Shown in pieces: positions 24,614 through 33,987 of a stretch of DNA of 64,000 nucleotides (positions within the stretch are counted from its first letter, which is position 1; each line of letters begins with the position of its first letter). Origin of the DNA: Pontibacter coccineus. Lineage in GTDB: Bacteria > Bacteroidota > Bacteroidia > Cytophagales > Hymenobacteraceae. The DNA lies in assembly GCF_030546575.1 (NCBI RefSeq), contig NZ_JAUOTN010000008.1, forward strand, positions 1 through 64,000, written 5' to 3'. Position numbers and translations under genes: made by a program. Under the pieces are notes generated by a model. That model saw only the letters and a program-made list of their open reading frames with translations. It had not been told where the DNA came from and made no database searches.

Positions 24614-26245
24614 ATGAAGCGAACTTTTGACGGGCTGCGCCACCACACCCCGGTTGCAGCGTTGCTTTTTGTGTTGTTGCTGATCCTGCTCTATAACCTG
24701 GGCGGTTGGGGCGTGATAGAGTCCAGCGAGGCCCGCTATGCGGAAATCAGCCGGGAGATGCTGTTAAGTGGTGAATGGTTGCGCCCCCGCTTACTCGGTA
24801 TCCAGCACTTTCACAAACCTCCCATCACTTATATGATTTCTGCCGCAGGTATGGGGCTGTTCGGCGTGCATGAATTCGGGGTGCGTTTCTTTCTGCAGTT
24901 CTCCTTGGTGTTGCAGGCCTGGCTGGTATACCTGATCGCGTTGGAGCTGTTCGGGTCGCGCAGAATGGCTTTCACTGCCCTGGTCATCTACGTGACCATG
25001 CCTGCTGTTCTGATTTCGGCCCGCAACCTGACCACCGATTCATTCCTGACCACCTTCGAATTGCTGGCCATCTGGGCCTGGCTGAGGTATAAGCCTGGAA
25101 AAAGACCAGCCTGGCTATACCTGTTTTATCTGGCGCTGAGCCTCGCGTTTCTCACCAAAGGACCGGTGGGCCTGATATTTCCTGTGCTCGTGGTGGTAGG
25201 GTACAGGGCGCGGCACTCCATTGGCAGGCCGAGCCTGTCGCATCACCTAACAGCCCTTGTGCTGTTTTTGGTGCTGAGCGGCTCCTGGTACTTCTACCTG
25301 ATGTGGCAGGACCCGCGATTTGTCGATTACTTCCTGCTCAAACACATCGTGGCGCGCTATACCAGCCCCGAAACGTTCAGCCGCTCCGAGCCCTGGTGGT
25401 TTTACCTGGCCGTTATACCTGCCCTGACGTTGCCCTGGTCAGCCATGCTACTGCTGCACTTTCAAAAACTCCGGAAGCTCATACCTGATCATAAAAGACT
25501 GTTCTTGTTGTGGTTGCTCGTGCCGCTCGTTTTTTTCTCTTTCTCGAGCTCCAAGCTGATTTTGTACGTGCTGCCGATGCTGGCAGGTATAGCACTGCTG
25601 ATCTCCTGGCTACTTTTCCAGTTGACTTCCAATGAACTCCGAATTATTTCCATCATCACCTTTCTATACCTGGGCCTGGTGGTGCTTGGCCTGGTTTTGC
25701 TCCCCGTACTGCCTTTGGATTTAACTGTGCCGCTGCCTTTGGTCGTTTGTGCTGTCCTGCTGCTGGCTGTGCTATACCTGATCTGGCGGTTTGTGGACAC
25801 AGGTATAGCGCAGGTAATGGCGGCAGCTCTGATGTTTACTTTTTTCTTGATACCCTTTTCAACGCACCTGTTGGGCGCCAATGCGGCACAACTGAACCCC
25901 AGTACGGCGCTGGCCAATTTGATCAGGCAGGAGGGTTTGCAAAATCGCACCATCATCGTCTATGACCGTTTGCTCCCGTCCCTGGCTTTTGAGCTGAACA
26001 AGGACATTGTTTTTGTGAGCGATCAGCATCATAGCCTGCAGCGCGAAACGCAGTTCGAAACAAGCGACGCATGGCGCAACCACCTGCTCCGGATTCAGGA
26101 CAGGCAAGACTCTGCCAGGCTGCAGGAAATGCTCCGTAGCCAGTCTGTCCTGATCTCCAAAAGAAATTTGCCAGTTAACAGGGATTGGCTGAGACAACCC
26201 TTTGCGAACAGCAAAAAAGCAGGTGTTTGGATAATTTACAACTGA
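24614..26245 (+). CDS. GT39/ArnT-like lipid-linked sugar glycosyltransferase
   Basis: The 543-residue integral membrane enzyme has about eleven helices. The first periplasmic loop carries the ArnT/PMT acidic signature SSEARYAEISREML (about residues 36-50), then HFHKPP near residue 72, typical of lipid A glycosyltransferases. The last about 100 residues form a soluble periplasmic domain. Known for ArnT: transfer of aminoarabinose from undecaprenyl phosphate to lipid A. Here no aminoarabinose genes are present, and the upstream epimerase suggests a uronic acid such as galacturonic acid. The CDS holds many copies of the CAGGTATAG/CTATACCTG motif, in more than one codon phase. Confidence 0.88.
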   Translation: MKRTFDGLRHHTPVAALLFVLLLILLYNLGGWGVIESSEARYAEISREMLLSGEWLRPRLLGIQHFHKPPITYMISAAGMGLFGVHEFGVRFFLQFSLVLQAWLVYLIALELFGSRRMAFTALVIYVTMPAVLISARNLTTDSFLTTFELLAIWAWLRYKPGKRPAWLYLFYLALSLAFLTKGPVGLIFPVLVVVGYRARHSIGRPSLSHHLTALVLFLVLSGSWYFYLMWQDPRFVDYFLLKHIVARYTSPETFSRSEPWWFYLAVIPALTLPWSAMLLLHFQKLRKLIPDHKRLFLLWLLVPLVFFSFSSSKLILYVLPMLAGIALLISWLLFQLTSNELRIISIITFLYLGLVVLGLVLLPVLPLDLTVPLPLVVCAVLLLAVLYLIWRFVDTGIAQVMAAALMFTFFLIPFSTHLLGANAAQLNPSTALANLIRQEGLQNRTIIVYDRLLPSLAFELNKDIVFVSDQHHSLQRETQFETSDAWRNHLLRIQDRQDSARLQEMLRSQSVLISKRNLPVNRDWLRQPFANSKKAGVWIIYN

Positions 26246-26565
26246 AGTCGATGCCCTAGTAAGCTTCGCAGGCCCGTACCTAATTGTTTTTGAACAGAAG
26301 CTAGCTCTAGGTTTCTGTTTTATGGAACGTGCAGATAGTTATTTCCCCATCCGACAGCTTCTATAATGGTCCCGACTGTTTGAATAGACGCGTTTTTAGC
26401 ACTGGTCATATACAAATTGCAAAAGCGGCTTCACCTACCGGAAAAGTAGTATTACTATATATTCTGGTCCAATTACTCAACCCATCCGGTCATTTTTCGT
26501 TAAGCCGTCTGAACCTCCATTACATTAGCTTAGCAGGGTGTTTTCATTCGATTCTTTTAGTTTGT
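26246..26565 (+). other. Gene-free 320-bp leader upstream of the giant secreted hydrolase
   Basis: An in-frame ORF extends back to 26329, but those 79 residues look non-coding, and a proper signal peptide begins at the ATG at 26566. The stretch is AT-richer than its neighbours. No terminator for the preceding operon and no clear TAnnTTTG element is seen. Confidence 0.5.
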
Positions 26566-29500
26566 ATGAATAAAATCTACTCGTTCGTCTACAGAGGAAA
26601 AACCAGACTGACAGTTTATATTGTATTATTTCTTTTTGTGGCATTTTCTGGAGTCCGAAGCACAGCCGCTTCGACTACGTTTGCCTTTTTTGCCACAGCC
26701 CCCGCAGCCGTTAAAGCGCAGCCTTCCCTGGTCGGTGCCATCACTGTTCAATGGAATGCGGTAACAGGTGCCACTCAGTATGTGGTGGAACGCTCTCTGT
26801 TTGCAAACAATAGCTTTCAGGCGCATGCCACCGTGGCTGCCACCAGCGGCAAAACAGTCTATGCCTATCGCGACACCGGGCTGGGTTACGGCGAGACCTA
26901 CTATTACCGTGTAAAAGCTGTGACAAGCTCCGGCGACTCGCCCTGGAGCAGTACGGTGAGCACGACGACACATGCGCAGAGCAAGACCTTCAACATCATG
27001 CCGCTGGGCGACTCCAATACGCACGGCACCAAATTTAGCGATACCCGGCCTGATGCTGAGCGCATCGCTTACCGCAAGCAACTCTACGACCTGCTGATGG
27101 GGGCCAACGCCAAGTTCACCTACGTGGGCAGTGAGCGATCCGGCAGTGCGACGCTGGCAAACGACCAGCACGCAGGCTTTTCGGGATCCCGCACGGGCGA
27201 TATCGCGAGTTTGCTGCGCACCAGCAGTTACCGCAACCAGGAAAATGTATTGGTATCGCGTGGTTCCGGCACCTACCTGGACAAGTTCAACCCCGATGTG
27301 GTGCTCCTGCACCTGGGCACCAACGGCGGGCAGTGGGGCGTTACCGACGACGAGCAGGCCATAGCTGAAATGGCCGCTATACTTGACGAGGTGGATGCTT
27401 ACGAAGCCAGAGCCAACAAAGAGGTAACCGTCGTGCTGGCGCTCATCATTAACCGTGTTCTGCAGGAAAATGATCCGGCTGCAGTGGAGTTTACCTCGCG
27501 TTTTAATGCAAAAGTGGCTGCCATGGCAGATAACCGCATCAAAACGAAAAGCGACCGGCTCATTGTCGTGGATATGGAGAAAGCCGCCGACATCATCTAT
27601 AAATTAGCGAGCGATGGCGGAGACATGGACGACAGCCTGCACCCGGCACCTTCCGGCTACCAGAAAATGGCCAATCAGTGGTTTAAGGTCTTGAATCCAC
27701 TTCTGAAACCAGCCAGCATTACCGCCAGCAATCCGGAAACCACTATCATCAAAAAGCCGAATGAAATCTCCAAAGAGAAATCGGCCACGTTTGAATTTGC
27801 CAGCAATAAGAGCCCCGTATATTTCGAAGTGAGCCTAAATGGCGGTGCTTATGAAGCGGTCAGCAATCCTTATACCCTGAGCAACCTGGCCGACGGGCGC
27901 TATACCTTGTCGGTGCGTGCCGTGGATGCGGGCGGGCGTAGAGACGCCACACCGGCCACCCATACCTGGACCATCATCACAGAACCTCCCACACCACCGG
28001 TTTTCATTGCTGTCACCGAAGACCGGGGCCCGGTTAACAACGACCGCGTGACCTCCGATAACACCATCCGTTTGTCGGGTAAGGCTCAGAATGGGGTAGA
28101 AGTTACCGTGAGCGAAGCAGAGCGGGGCGTGTTGGGCAACGTAAAAACCAATGACAGCGGCGACTGGTCTTTTAATTACGAAGGCACCGACCTGCCAGCG
28201 GGTGTTTATCGTTTCTCAGCTACGGCCACCGATATTGCGGGCAACGTGAGCAAGGTCAGCAGTACCTTTACTGTCACCATCGACCTGACCCGTCCGGATG
28301 TTGCCATCACTACTGAGGCGAAAGCGCCGGTAACCAAAGCCTTCGCGATTCAGCTCAAGTTCACTGAGGAGGTATACGGCCTCGCAGCCGCTGATATTGC
28401 CGTGACCGGCGGGACGCTGAGCGAACTGAAAGAAGTGGACAAGTCCACCTATACGGCCACAATCACGCCTCCCGCCGACGGACAGGGTACGGTAGCCATT
28501 AGTCTGGCTGCTGCCAAGGCAACCGACCTGGCCGGAAACGCTAACACAGCATCTAACAAGCTGGAAATCGCTTATGACCTGAAGCGCCCGAAAGTGACGC
28601 TGAGTTCCGAGGCTCCGCTGATCGTGAAGGCACCGTTTACAGTGAAGTTTACCTTCGATGAAGCCGTGACGGGTTTTGCGGCAGCTGATATCAGTGTGCA
28701 GAACGCAACGGCAGGAAGCCTGAAGGCCGAGAGCGCTACGGTGTATACCGCCACCATCAGCCCAACTTCTGATGGGGAAGTAGTAGTGAGTCTGGCGGAG
28801 AACAAGGCAACCGACGAAGCCGGCAATGGCAACGAAGCGGCTGCCGAACTGAAGCGCCTCTACGACGTGGCGCCGCCAACCGTCACGCTGGCTACCACGG
28901 CGGGTGAACTTACGAATACGGCTATACCTGTCACGGTCACGTTCAGCGAGCCTGTGACCGGGCTTACCCTAACCTCGTTTAGCGCAACAAACGGCAGACT
29001 GAGTAATCTGCAGAAAACAGACAACACTACGTATACAGTCTTACTGACGCCTGAGGAAGATGGGGAAGTGAGCCTGCAACTAGCCGCAGACAAGGTCGAA
29101 GACCAGGCCGGAAACGGCAACACCGCCTCGAACGTCCTTAAACGCCGGTACGATGCCACTGCACCTACTGTAGTGCTGAGCACCGATGCTCCGGAGCTGA
29201 CCAACAAACCTTTTACCGTGAACTTCCGCTTCAGCGAGGCAGTAGAAGGATTCGCTGTGGCCGATATCACCGTAGCTAATGGCGCAGCTGGCGAGTTCAA
29301 AAAAACAGACGATCGCACGTACAGCGCCCTGATCAAACCATCAGCCGATGGCGAAGTGACCGTACGGTTGGCGGCAGGTATAGCGCAGGATGCGGCGGGC
29401 AACCCAAATTCTGCCTCCAATACGTTAAGCATACGCTATGACGGCACGGCCCCATCCGGCTATACCGTGGCATTCGGTACCGAAAAAGTAGATCACGCCA

Positions 29501-30576
29501 ACCAAAAACAGGTATCTTTCTCTGTGAAAGGAGCAGAGCAGGGCGCCACTTATTTCTATACCATCAGCAGCGACAAAGGCGGTACAGATGTAACCGGCAC
29601 TGCCGCTGCAACGGCTACAGCTTTCAATATTGACAAGCTCGACCTGAGCGGTCTATTCGATGGCACGCTCACCCTCACGTTCTACCAGGTGGATGCCGCC
29701 GGTAACCGGGGCACGGATGCCACGGCACAGGTGGTGAAGATGACCAAAAACATCGTGACCGTTAGCAGTCCTGATGCGATCAGCGTACCGTTCAGAACCG
29801 GTTTTGGGGACTTGCCGTTGCCTGCACAGGTAAAGGTGCGCTACACCAATGGCGAGGAAGAAGAGCTGGAGGTAAAATGGCAGCAGGGCAACTACGATGG
29901 TTTAAAACCCGGCACCTATACCTTGAGCGGAGAGCTGGTGCTACCACCGAACACGACCAACCAGGACAACCGCATGGCCAGCATCACCGTGACGGTGGAG
30001 CCGAACCAGCCGCCGACGGCCATCGCCATCAGCCAGACCGCCTTTAAACCGAATGCGGCTCCCGAGGAAATACTGCTGACCTTCAGCACGACCGATCCAG
30101 ATGACGAAACCCATACCTATACCCTGGTGAACGGGGAAGGAAGCAACCACAACAGCTATTTTGAGCTTAGAGACAATCAGCTATACCTGAAATCAAACAC
30201 CGGACTGTCGGGCATCCGCAACTTCCAGATACGCGTGCGCACCACTGATCCTTATCAGAACAGTTTTGAACAGACTTTCATCCTCAACAAGGAGGTATAC
30301 CAGCCGGCCAACCCGATCAAACTGGTCAACGCCTTCTCGCCAGACGGTGACGGGGTTAACGATACCTGGACTGTGCCGGAGCTCAAGTTCTATGACGAGA
30401 TCAGCATCCAGGTATTTGACCGGGCGGGCGGGAGACTCTTCCATACCACCAATCCGGAGCAAGGGTGGGACGGGCGCAGTCAGGATGGACAGGTGAAGGA
30501 TGGTTCCTATTTCTACATCATCGAGGTGAAAGACATTAACCTGGTGCAGAAGGGTGTATTAACAGTTCTTAAGTAA
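26566..30576 (+). CDS. Giant secreted FnIII / SGNH hydrolase / Ig-repeat protein with type IX secretion type B sorting domain
   Basis: From the ATG at 26566 the product is 1336 residues. It starts with a signal peptide (basic MNKIYSFVYRGKTR, then a hydrophobic core). Residues about 45-132 are a fibronectin III domain. Residues about 140-383 are an SGNH/GDSL hydrolase with GDSNTHG (Ser), GTNGG (Asn) and DDSLHP (Asp-His). Ig-like domains follow, including four tandem about 95-residue Big-type repeats (about 575-962) ending in A.D.AGN.N.AS. A cadherin-like domain precedes the C-terminal type B sorting domain (about 1248-1336: AFSPDGDGVNDTW, FDRAG, W.G). Known: SGNH enzymes deacetylate or hydrolyse esters of polysaccharides. 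The PorP/SprF gene 7 bp downstream is its likely secretion partner. Confidence 0.9.
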   Translation: MNKIYSFVYRGKTRLTVYIVLFLFVAFSGVRSTAASTTFAFFATAPAAVKAQPSLVGAITVQWNAVTGATQYVVERSLFANNSFQAHATVAATSGKTVYAYRDTGLGYGETYYYRVKAVTSSGDSPWSSTVSTTTHAQSKTFNIMPLGDSNTHGTKFSDTRPDAERIAYRKQLYDLLMGANAKFTYVGSERSGSATLANDQHAGFSGSRTGDIASLLRTSSYRNQENVLVSRGSGTYLDKFNPDVVLLHLGTNGGQWGVTDDEQAIAEMAAILDEVDAYEARANKEVTVVLALIINRVLQENDPAAVEFTSRFNAKVAAMADNRIKTKSDRLIVVDMEKAADIIYKLASDGGDMDDSLHPAPSGYQKMANQWFKVLNPLLKPASITASNPETTIIKKPNEISKEKSATFEFASNKSPVYFEVSLNGGAYEAVSNPYTLSNLADGRYTLSVRAVDAGGRRDATPATHTWTIITEPPTPPVFIAVTEDRGPVNNDRVTSDNTIRLSGKAQNGVEVTVSEAERGVLGNVKTNDSGDWSFNYEGTDLPAGVYRFSATATDIAGNVSKVSSTFTVTIDLTRPDVAITTEAKAPVTKAFAIQLKFTEEVYGLAAADIAVTGGTLSELKEVDKSTYTATITPPADGQGTVAISLAAAKATDLAGNANTASNKLEIAYDLKRPKVTLSSEAPLIVKAPFTVKFTFDEAVTGFAAADISVQNATAGSLKAESATVYTATISPTSDGEVVVSLAENKATDEAGNGNEAAAELKRLYDVAPPTVTLATTAGELTNTAIPVTVTFSEPVTGLTLTSFSATNGRLSNLQKTDNTTYTVLLTPEEDGEVSLQLAADKVEDQAGNGNTASNVLKRRYDATAPTVVLSTDAPELTNKPFTVNFRFSEAVEGFAVADITVANGAAGEFKKTDDRTYSALIKPSADGEVTVRLAAGIAQDAAGNPNSASNTLSIRYDGTAPSGYTVAFGTEKVDHANQKQVSFSVKGAEQGATYFYTISSDKGGTDVTGTAAATATAFNIDKLDLSGLFDGTLTLTFYQVDAAGNRGTDATAQVVKMTKNIVTVSSPDAISVPFRTGFGDLPLPAQVKVRYTNGEEEELEVKWQQGNYDGLKPGTYTLSGELVLPPNTTNQDNRMASITVTVEPNQPPTAIAISQTAFKPNAAPEEILLTFSTTDPDDETHTYTLVNGEGSNHNSYFELRDNQLYLKSNTGLSGIRNFQIRVRTTDPYQNSFEQTFILNKEVYQPANPIKLVNAFSPDGDGVNDTWTVPELKFYDEISIQVFDRAGGRLFHTTNPEQGWDGRSQDGQVKDGSYFYIIEVKDINLVQKGVLTVLK

Positions 30577-30582
30577 GCGTAC

Positions 30583-31578
30583 ATGAACAGATTAATTTTA
30601 ACAGCGCTATTTCTATTGACCCTATCGGGGCTGCAGGCGCAGAACCGCAAGTATATCAGTAACTTCTCGGCGTATCAGCATTTCTATAACCCGGCTCTCA
30701 CCGGTAGCGAAGGCTCAATGCTCCGCACCTATTACCGCAACCAGTGGACGGGATTTGAGGATGCGCCCAAAACGCTCTTCTTCTCGGGGGAATTGGATAT
30801 GGCGGATATGAACAAGAAAACGGACAAAACCAGCCACTACCAGTACCGCGACTCGCGCAGCAATTACATGGGCGCCCGCCATGCTTTCGGCCTGATCGCC
30901 TTGCAGGAGCGCTTCGGCCCGACCAGGGAAACGCAGCTTGGCTTGAACTACGGCACCGGCGTGCGGCTTTCACAGTCGCTGAGCCTGCGTTTCGGCACTT
31001 CGCTTACTTTTAACAATTTCCGACTCGACGGCAACAGCCTGGTGGTGGACAACACAGGTGATCCGCGCTACCAGCACGTGCTGGGTGACCAGAACAGCAT
31101 GAGCAAATTCGACCTGAACCTGGGTTTTGCCCTGGCTTCGGCCAATTACTACCTGGGCTATGCCATGCAGGACATCACCAAAGGCCATTTTATGAAGAGC
31201 GGCGATAGTTTCATGAAAGACGTGTATACCCGCAAGCACATCGGGCAAGCTGGTTTTCGTACCGCTATGACTGAACAGTTGGGTTTGATCGTGAATGGCC
31301 TCTATCAGTATGACGAGCAATTGAAAGGCACTTTAGAAGGACAGGTGAAACTGGTGTATAACGACATGCTGTGGGCAGGCGGGGGCTATCGCAACGATCA
31401 GGCCTTTCATGTGGGGGCCGGTCTGCACTACCGCCAGTTCCGCATCACCTACGCCTACGAGAGCCCCATCCAGGAGGCCCGGTCCATCAGCCGTTCTACC
31501 AACGAAATCGGGCTCGCCTATACCTTACGCCAATTTACAACTGACCGCACAGGAGGCAGTGGGCCTTTGTTCTGGTAG
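30583..31578 (+). CDS. Type IX secretion PorP/SprF family outer membrane protein
   Basis: The 331-residue protein has a signal peptide ending at LQAQ (about residue 20) and the family's opening motif FSAYQHFYNPALTGS, followed by RNQWTGF near residue 52. The rest alternates as in an outer-membrane beta barrel. Known: PorP/SprF proteins are encoded beside, and needed for secretion or anchoring of, type B sorting-domain cargos such as SprB. The 7-bp spacing to the giant SGNH protein fits that pairing. It converges on the histidine kinase gene with only 3 bp between the stops. Confidence 0.92.
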   Translation: MNRLILTALFLLTLSGLQAQNRKYISNFSAYQHFYNPALTGSEGSMLRTYYRNQWTGFEDAPKTLFFSGELDMADMNKKTDKTSHYQYRDSRSNYMGARHAFGLIALQERFGPTRETQLGLNYGTGVRLSQSLSLRFGTSLTFNNFRLDGNSLVVDNTGDPRYQHVLGDQNSMSKFDLNLGFALASANYYLGYAMQDITKGHFMKSGDSFMKDVYTRKHIGQAGFRTAMTEQLGLIVNGLYQYDEQLKGTLEGQVKLVYNDMLWAGGGYRNDQAFHVGAGLHYRQFRITYAYESPIQEARSISRSTNEIGLAYTLRQFTTDRTGGSGPLFW

Positions 31579-31581
31579 GGA

Positions 31582-32817
31582 TTAGACACTATACAAAACA
31601 GTACCGATCGGGATAGCCAGCTCAAAGGTGGATCCCTGACCAGGTGTACTTTCTACCCCGAGTTTTCCATTTAGTCCGGCCAGCAATTGTTGCACCAATT
31701 GTAAACCCATCCCATAGCCAAGCTCCCCCTGGGTGCCGCAGGTGCTCGGCGTCTGTCCTTTCAGTATGGCCTTGACCTGGTCCTGGCTGAGGCCTATACC
31801 GGTGTCCTGCACCTGGATTTGTAGTACCCGGTTATTTTGCGTCAAGGTAAAGTCCAGGTAGACAGAGATTTCACCTAGAGGAGGCGTGAACTTAAGCGCA
31901 TTCGAAACCAAATTGACCACGATCTGCATCAGCCTGGTTTTGGTAAAGGTTATGTCGCGAAGCGCTTCATTGATGTGCACCACGAAGCTGATAGCTTTTT
32001 CGGTGGCCTGGGGCAGGAACAGTTGCTCGAGTGCTTCCTTAAAACTCGCTAGCGTCATTCCATCCTTGATCTCTGGCTGCGCAGTTGGCAGCTGATTGGG
32101 CAGCAGGATTTCGTCAGCCAGCGCCAGCAGGGAGGCACTGCTCTTGTGGATCATTTGACTGATCTTAAGCACTTCCTCCGGGCTGCTCATGCCTTCTTTT
32201 TGAATAAGCCTTTTCGTTAATCCCATGATGCCACCGATGGGCCCGCGCACATCGTGTGCCACCCGTTTGTTCACGGTTCTGGACTCCGTCAGTTCGCTGT
32301 GCAACAGGCGCACCTCTTTCAGCAAAACAAGTCGTTTCACAATTTCATGGGCCAGGGCCTTGAGCAGGTCTATTTTGTCAGCAGATAACGTAACCTCGTT
32401 GCGGTCCAGAACACAAAGTGAACCTACGTTGTGCCCGTCCGGGGTGCGGAGCGGTACGCCAAAATAATAGCGCAGCATCTGCCCGTCCTTTACGCCAGCC
32501 AGGTCTTTGAAGCGCTCGTCCTCCTGCAGGTTCTTTACCTCAAAATGGTCCTGCTCCAGAATCGTGTACTGGCAAACCGAGTTTTCGCGGGGCGTCTGCA
32601 CCATCGGGAATCCGTGACCTGCCACCGTCCACTGCGTGTACAGGTCGATCAGGTTGAGCAGGGAAACCTCTGTGCCGGCCACACGGGCAGCCAGGGAGGT
32701 AAGCTCCTCAAACTCTTTTTCTAAGGTATTGTAGTCTAAATCAAAAGCCATCAGGTCGAGGACCCGTTTGCTTTCATTTTCAGGGTAAGGTGTTTGTTGA
32801 GAGGTGGACTGGAGCAT
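31582..32817 (-). CDS. GAF-domain sensor histidine kinase
   Basis: The 411-residue soluble protein has three parts. Residues about 30-165 are a GAF domain (SVCQYTILEQ; YYFGVPLRTPDGHNVGSLCVLD). The HisKA helix has the phosphoacceptor in RVAHDVRGPIGGI near residue 190. The HATPase domain has an N box (NLVSNALKF near 307), a G1 box (DTGIGL near 341) and a G2 region (GYGMGLQLVQQL near 366). There is no membrane segment, so it senses a cytosolic signal, and no response regulator gene is next to it. Known for GAF kinases: ligands include haem, cyclic nucleotides and redox cues; the signal here is unknown. Confidence 0.92.
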   Translation of the reverse strand: MLQSTSQQTPYPENESKRVLDLMAFDLDYNTLEKEFEELTSLAARVAGTEVSLLNLIDLYTQWTVAGHGFPMVQTPRENSVCQYTILEQDHFEVKNLQEDERFKDLAGVKDGQMLRYYFGVPLRTPDGHNVGSLCVLDRNEVTLSADKIDLLKALAHEIVKRLVLLKEVRLLHSELTESRTVNKRVAHDVRGPIGGIMGLTKRLIQKEGMSSPEEVLKISQMIHKSSASLLALADEILLPNQLPTAQPEIKDGMTLASFKEALEQLFLPQATEKAISFVVHINEALRDITFTKTRLMQIVVNLVSNALKFTPPLGEISVYLDFTLTQNNRVLQIQVQDTGIGLSQDQVKAILKGQTPSTCGTQGELGYGMGLQLVQQLLAGLNGKLGVESTPGQGSTFELAIPIGTVLYSV

Positions 32818-32844
32818 GTAGGGAGAGGGTATGAGTGCTGTAAA

Positions 32845-33912
32845 CTAAACACGTTGATGAGTGGGAGAAGTTGCATAGCCAGTGTTCACCGGCTCCGGCT
32901 GGCGCAGCTGGTGAACGGTCAGCACAGCCAGGGAGAACAGGACAACCGCTACCAGCTGGTGCAACACGCCCAGACTGATCGGCACGGCCAACACGAGGGT
33001 GAAAATGCCCAACAGGACCTGTGCTATACCTGTCAGCAGCAATAAGCTGGCGATCTGTCTGATGCGGCCCTTCCATACCTGCTGCTTCACTTTGTACCAC
33101 AGCAGCACAATGCCGGCAAGCGCCACAAACGCAAACCAACGGTGCAGGAACTGCACAGCCACACCATTTTCAAAAAATCCGGAAACGGAAACACTACTGA
33201 GAATGCCCGGGAAAAACTCGCCCTGCATTAGTGGCCAGGTGTTGTAGGAAAAGCCCGACTTGAGCCCCGCCACAAAGGCCCCGAGCACGATCTGGATCAT
33301 AATAGCGCCCAGCACCAGCCACGACAAGGTAAATGCTGGACGTCTGGTTCTGGAATCGCTTTGAACAGGTGCGACCAGATCGGCCACCGTCCAGAGGATA
33401 ACCCCCACCAAAAGCAGGGCCAGTGTGAGGTGCGCCGCCAGTCGGTAGTGGCTCACATGCGGATTTTCACTCAGTCCGCTCATCACCATCACCCAGCCCA
33501 TCACACCCTGCGCCATACCGAGCAGCAAAATTAAAACCAAGCGCTTTACCAGCCAGGGAGCCAACATTTTACGGTACAGGAAATAAAGGAAAGGCACCAC
33601 GAAGACGATGCCAATGAGGCGGCCCAGCAGGCGGTGCTGGTACTCCCATAGGAAGATCTGCTTGAACTCTGAAAGCGTCATGCCGAAGTTGAGCTTCTGG
33701 TACTCCGGAAACTGCTTGTACTTTTCGAATAGGATGACCCAGGCGCTCTCTGAAAGCGGGGGCAGCGTACCCGAAATTAAATTCCACTCTGTGATGGAAA
33801 GGCCCGAGCCGGTGAGGCGCGTAATGCCCCCGATGATCACCATGGCTACCACCAGCACAATGCCGCTGATGAGCCAGGCTACGACAGGTATAGAAACAGT
33901 TTTTTGACGCAT
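32845..33912 (-). CDS. ctaA: Heme A synthase
   Basis: The 355-residue membrane protein has eight helices. It shows the COX15/CtaA signatures: GGITRLTGSGLSITEWNLISG (about residues 24-44), EYQHRLLGR near residue 90, a His in the SHYRLAAHLTLAL helix, and LHRWFAFVALAG near residue 238. Known reaction: oxidation of the methyl group of haem O to make haem A for aa3-type oxidases. Its promoter carries the same operator and spacing as the sulfur-island promoters (33927-33970), which leaves only about 14 bp between the -7 element and the ATG. No other oxidase gene is in the window. Confidence 0.92.
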   Translation of the reverse strand: MRQKTVSIPVVAWLISGIVLVVAMVIIGGITRLTGSGLSITEWNLISGTLPPLSESAWVILFEKYKQFPEYQKLNFGMTLSEFKQIFLWEYQHRLLGRLIGIVFVVPFLYFLYRKMLAPWLVKRLVLILLLGMAQGVMGWVMVMSGLSENPHVSHYRLAAHLTLALLLVGVILWTVADLVAPVQSDSRTRRPAFTLSWLVLGAIMIQIVLGAFVAGLKSGFSYNTWPLMQGEFFPGILSSVSVSGFFENGVAVQFLHRWFAFVALAGIVLLWYKVKQQVWKGRIRQIASLLLLTGIAQVLLGIFTLVLAVPISLGVLHQLVAVVLFSLAVLTVHQLRQPEPVNTGYATSPTHQRV

Positions 33913-33926
33913 AACATGGAAAAGAA

Positions 33927-33970
33927 CAAATATCCATGTTTTTATACTGTCAGAAGATGACGAATGTCAC
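33927..33970 (-). promoter_or_regulatory. Crp/Fnr-type operator plus -7 element upstream of ctaA
   Basis: ATGACGAATGTCAC is at 33957-33970 (one base off the palindrome). The minus-strand -7 element GATATTTG (33934-33927) is identical to the one of MBL-rhodanese copy 2, and the 22-bp spacing is the same as at the four sulfur-island promoters. Confidence 0.75.
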
Positions 33971-33987
33971 TTTTTTAAATTTTATAC

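Noticed and set aside
26329..26565. 79-residue N-terminal extension of the giant SGNH protein
   Set aside because: A normal signal peptide starts at 26566, and a secreted protein should not carry such a leader.
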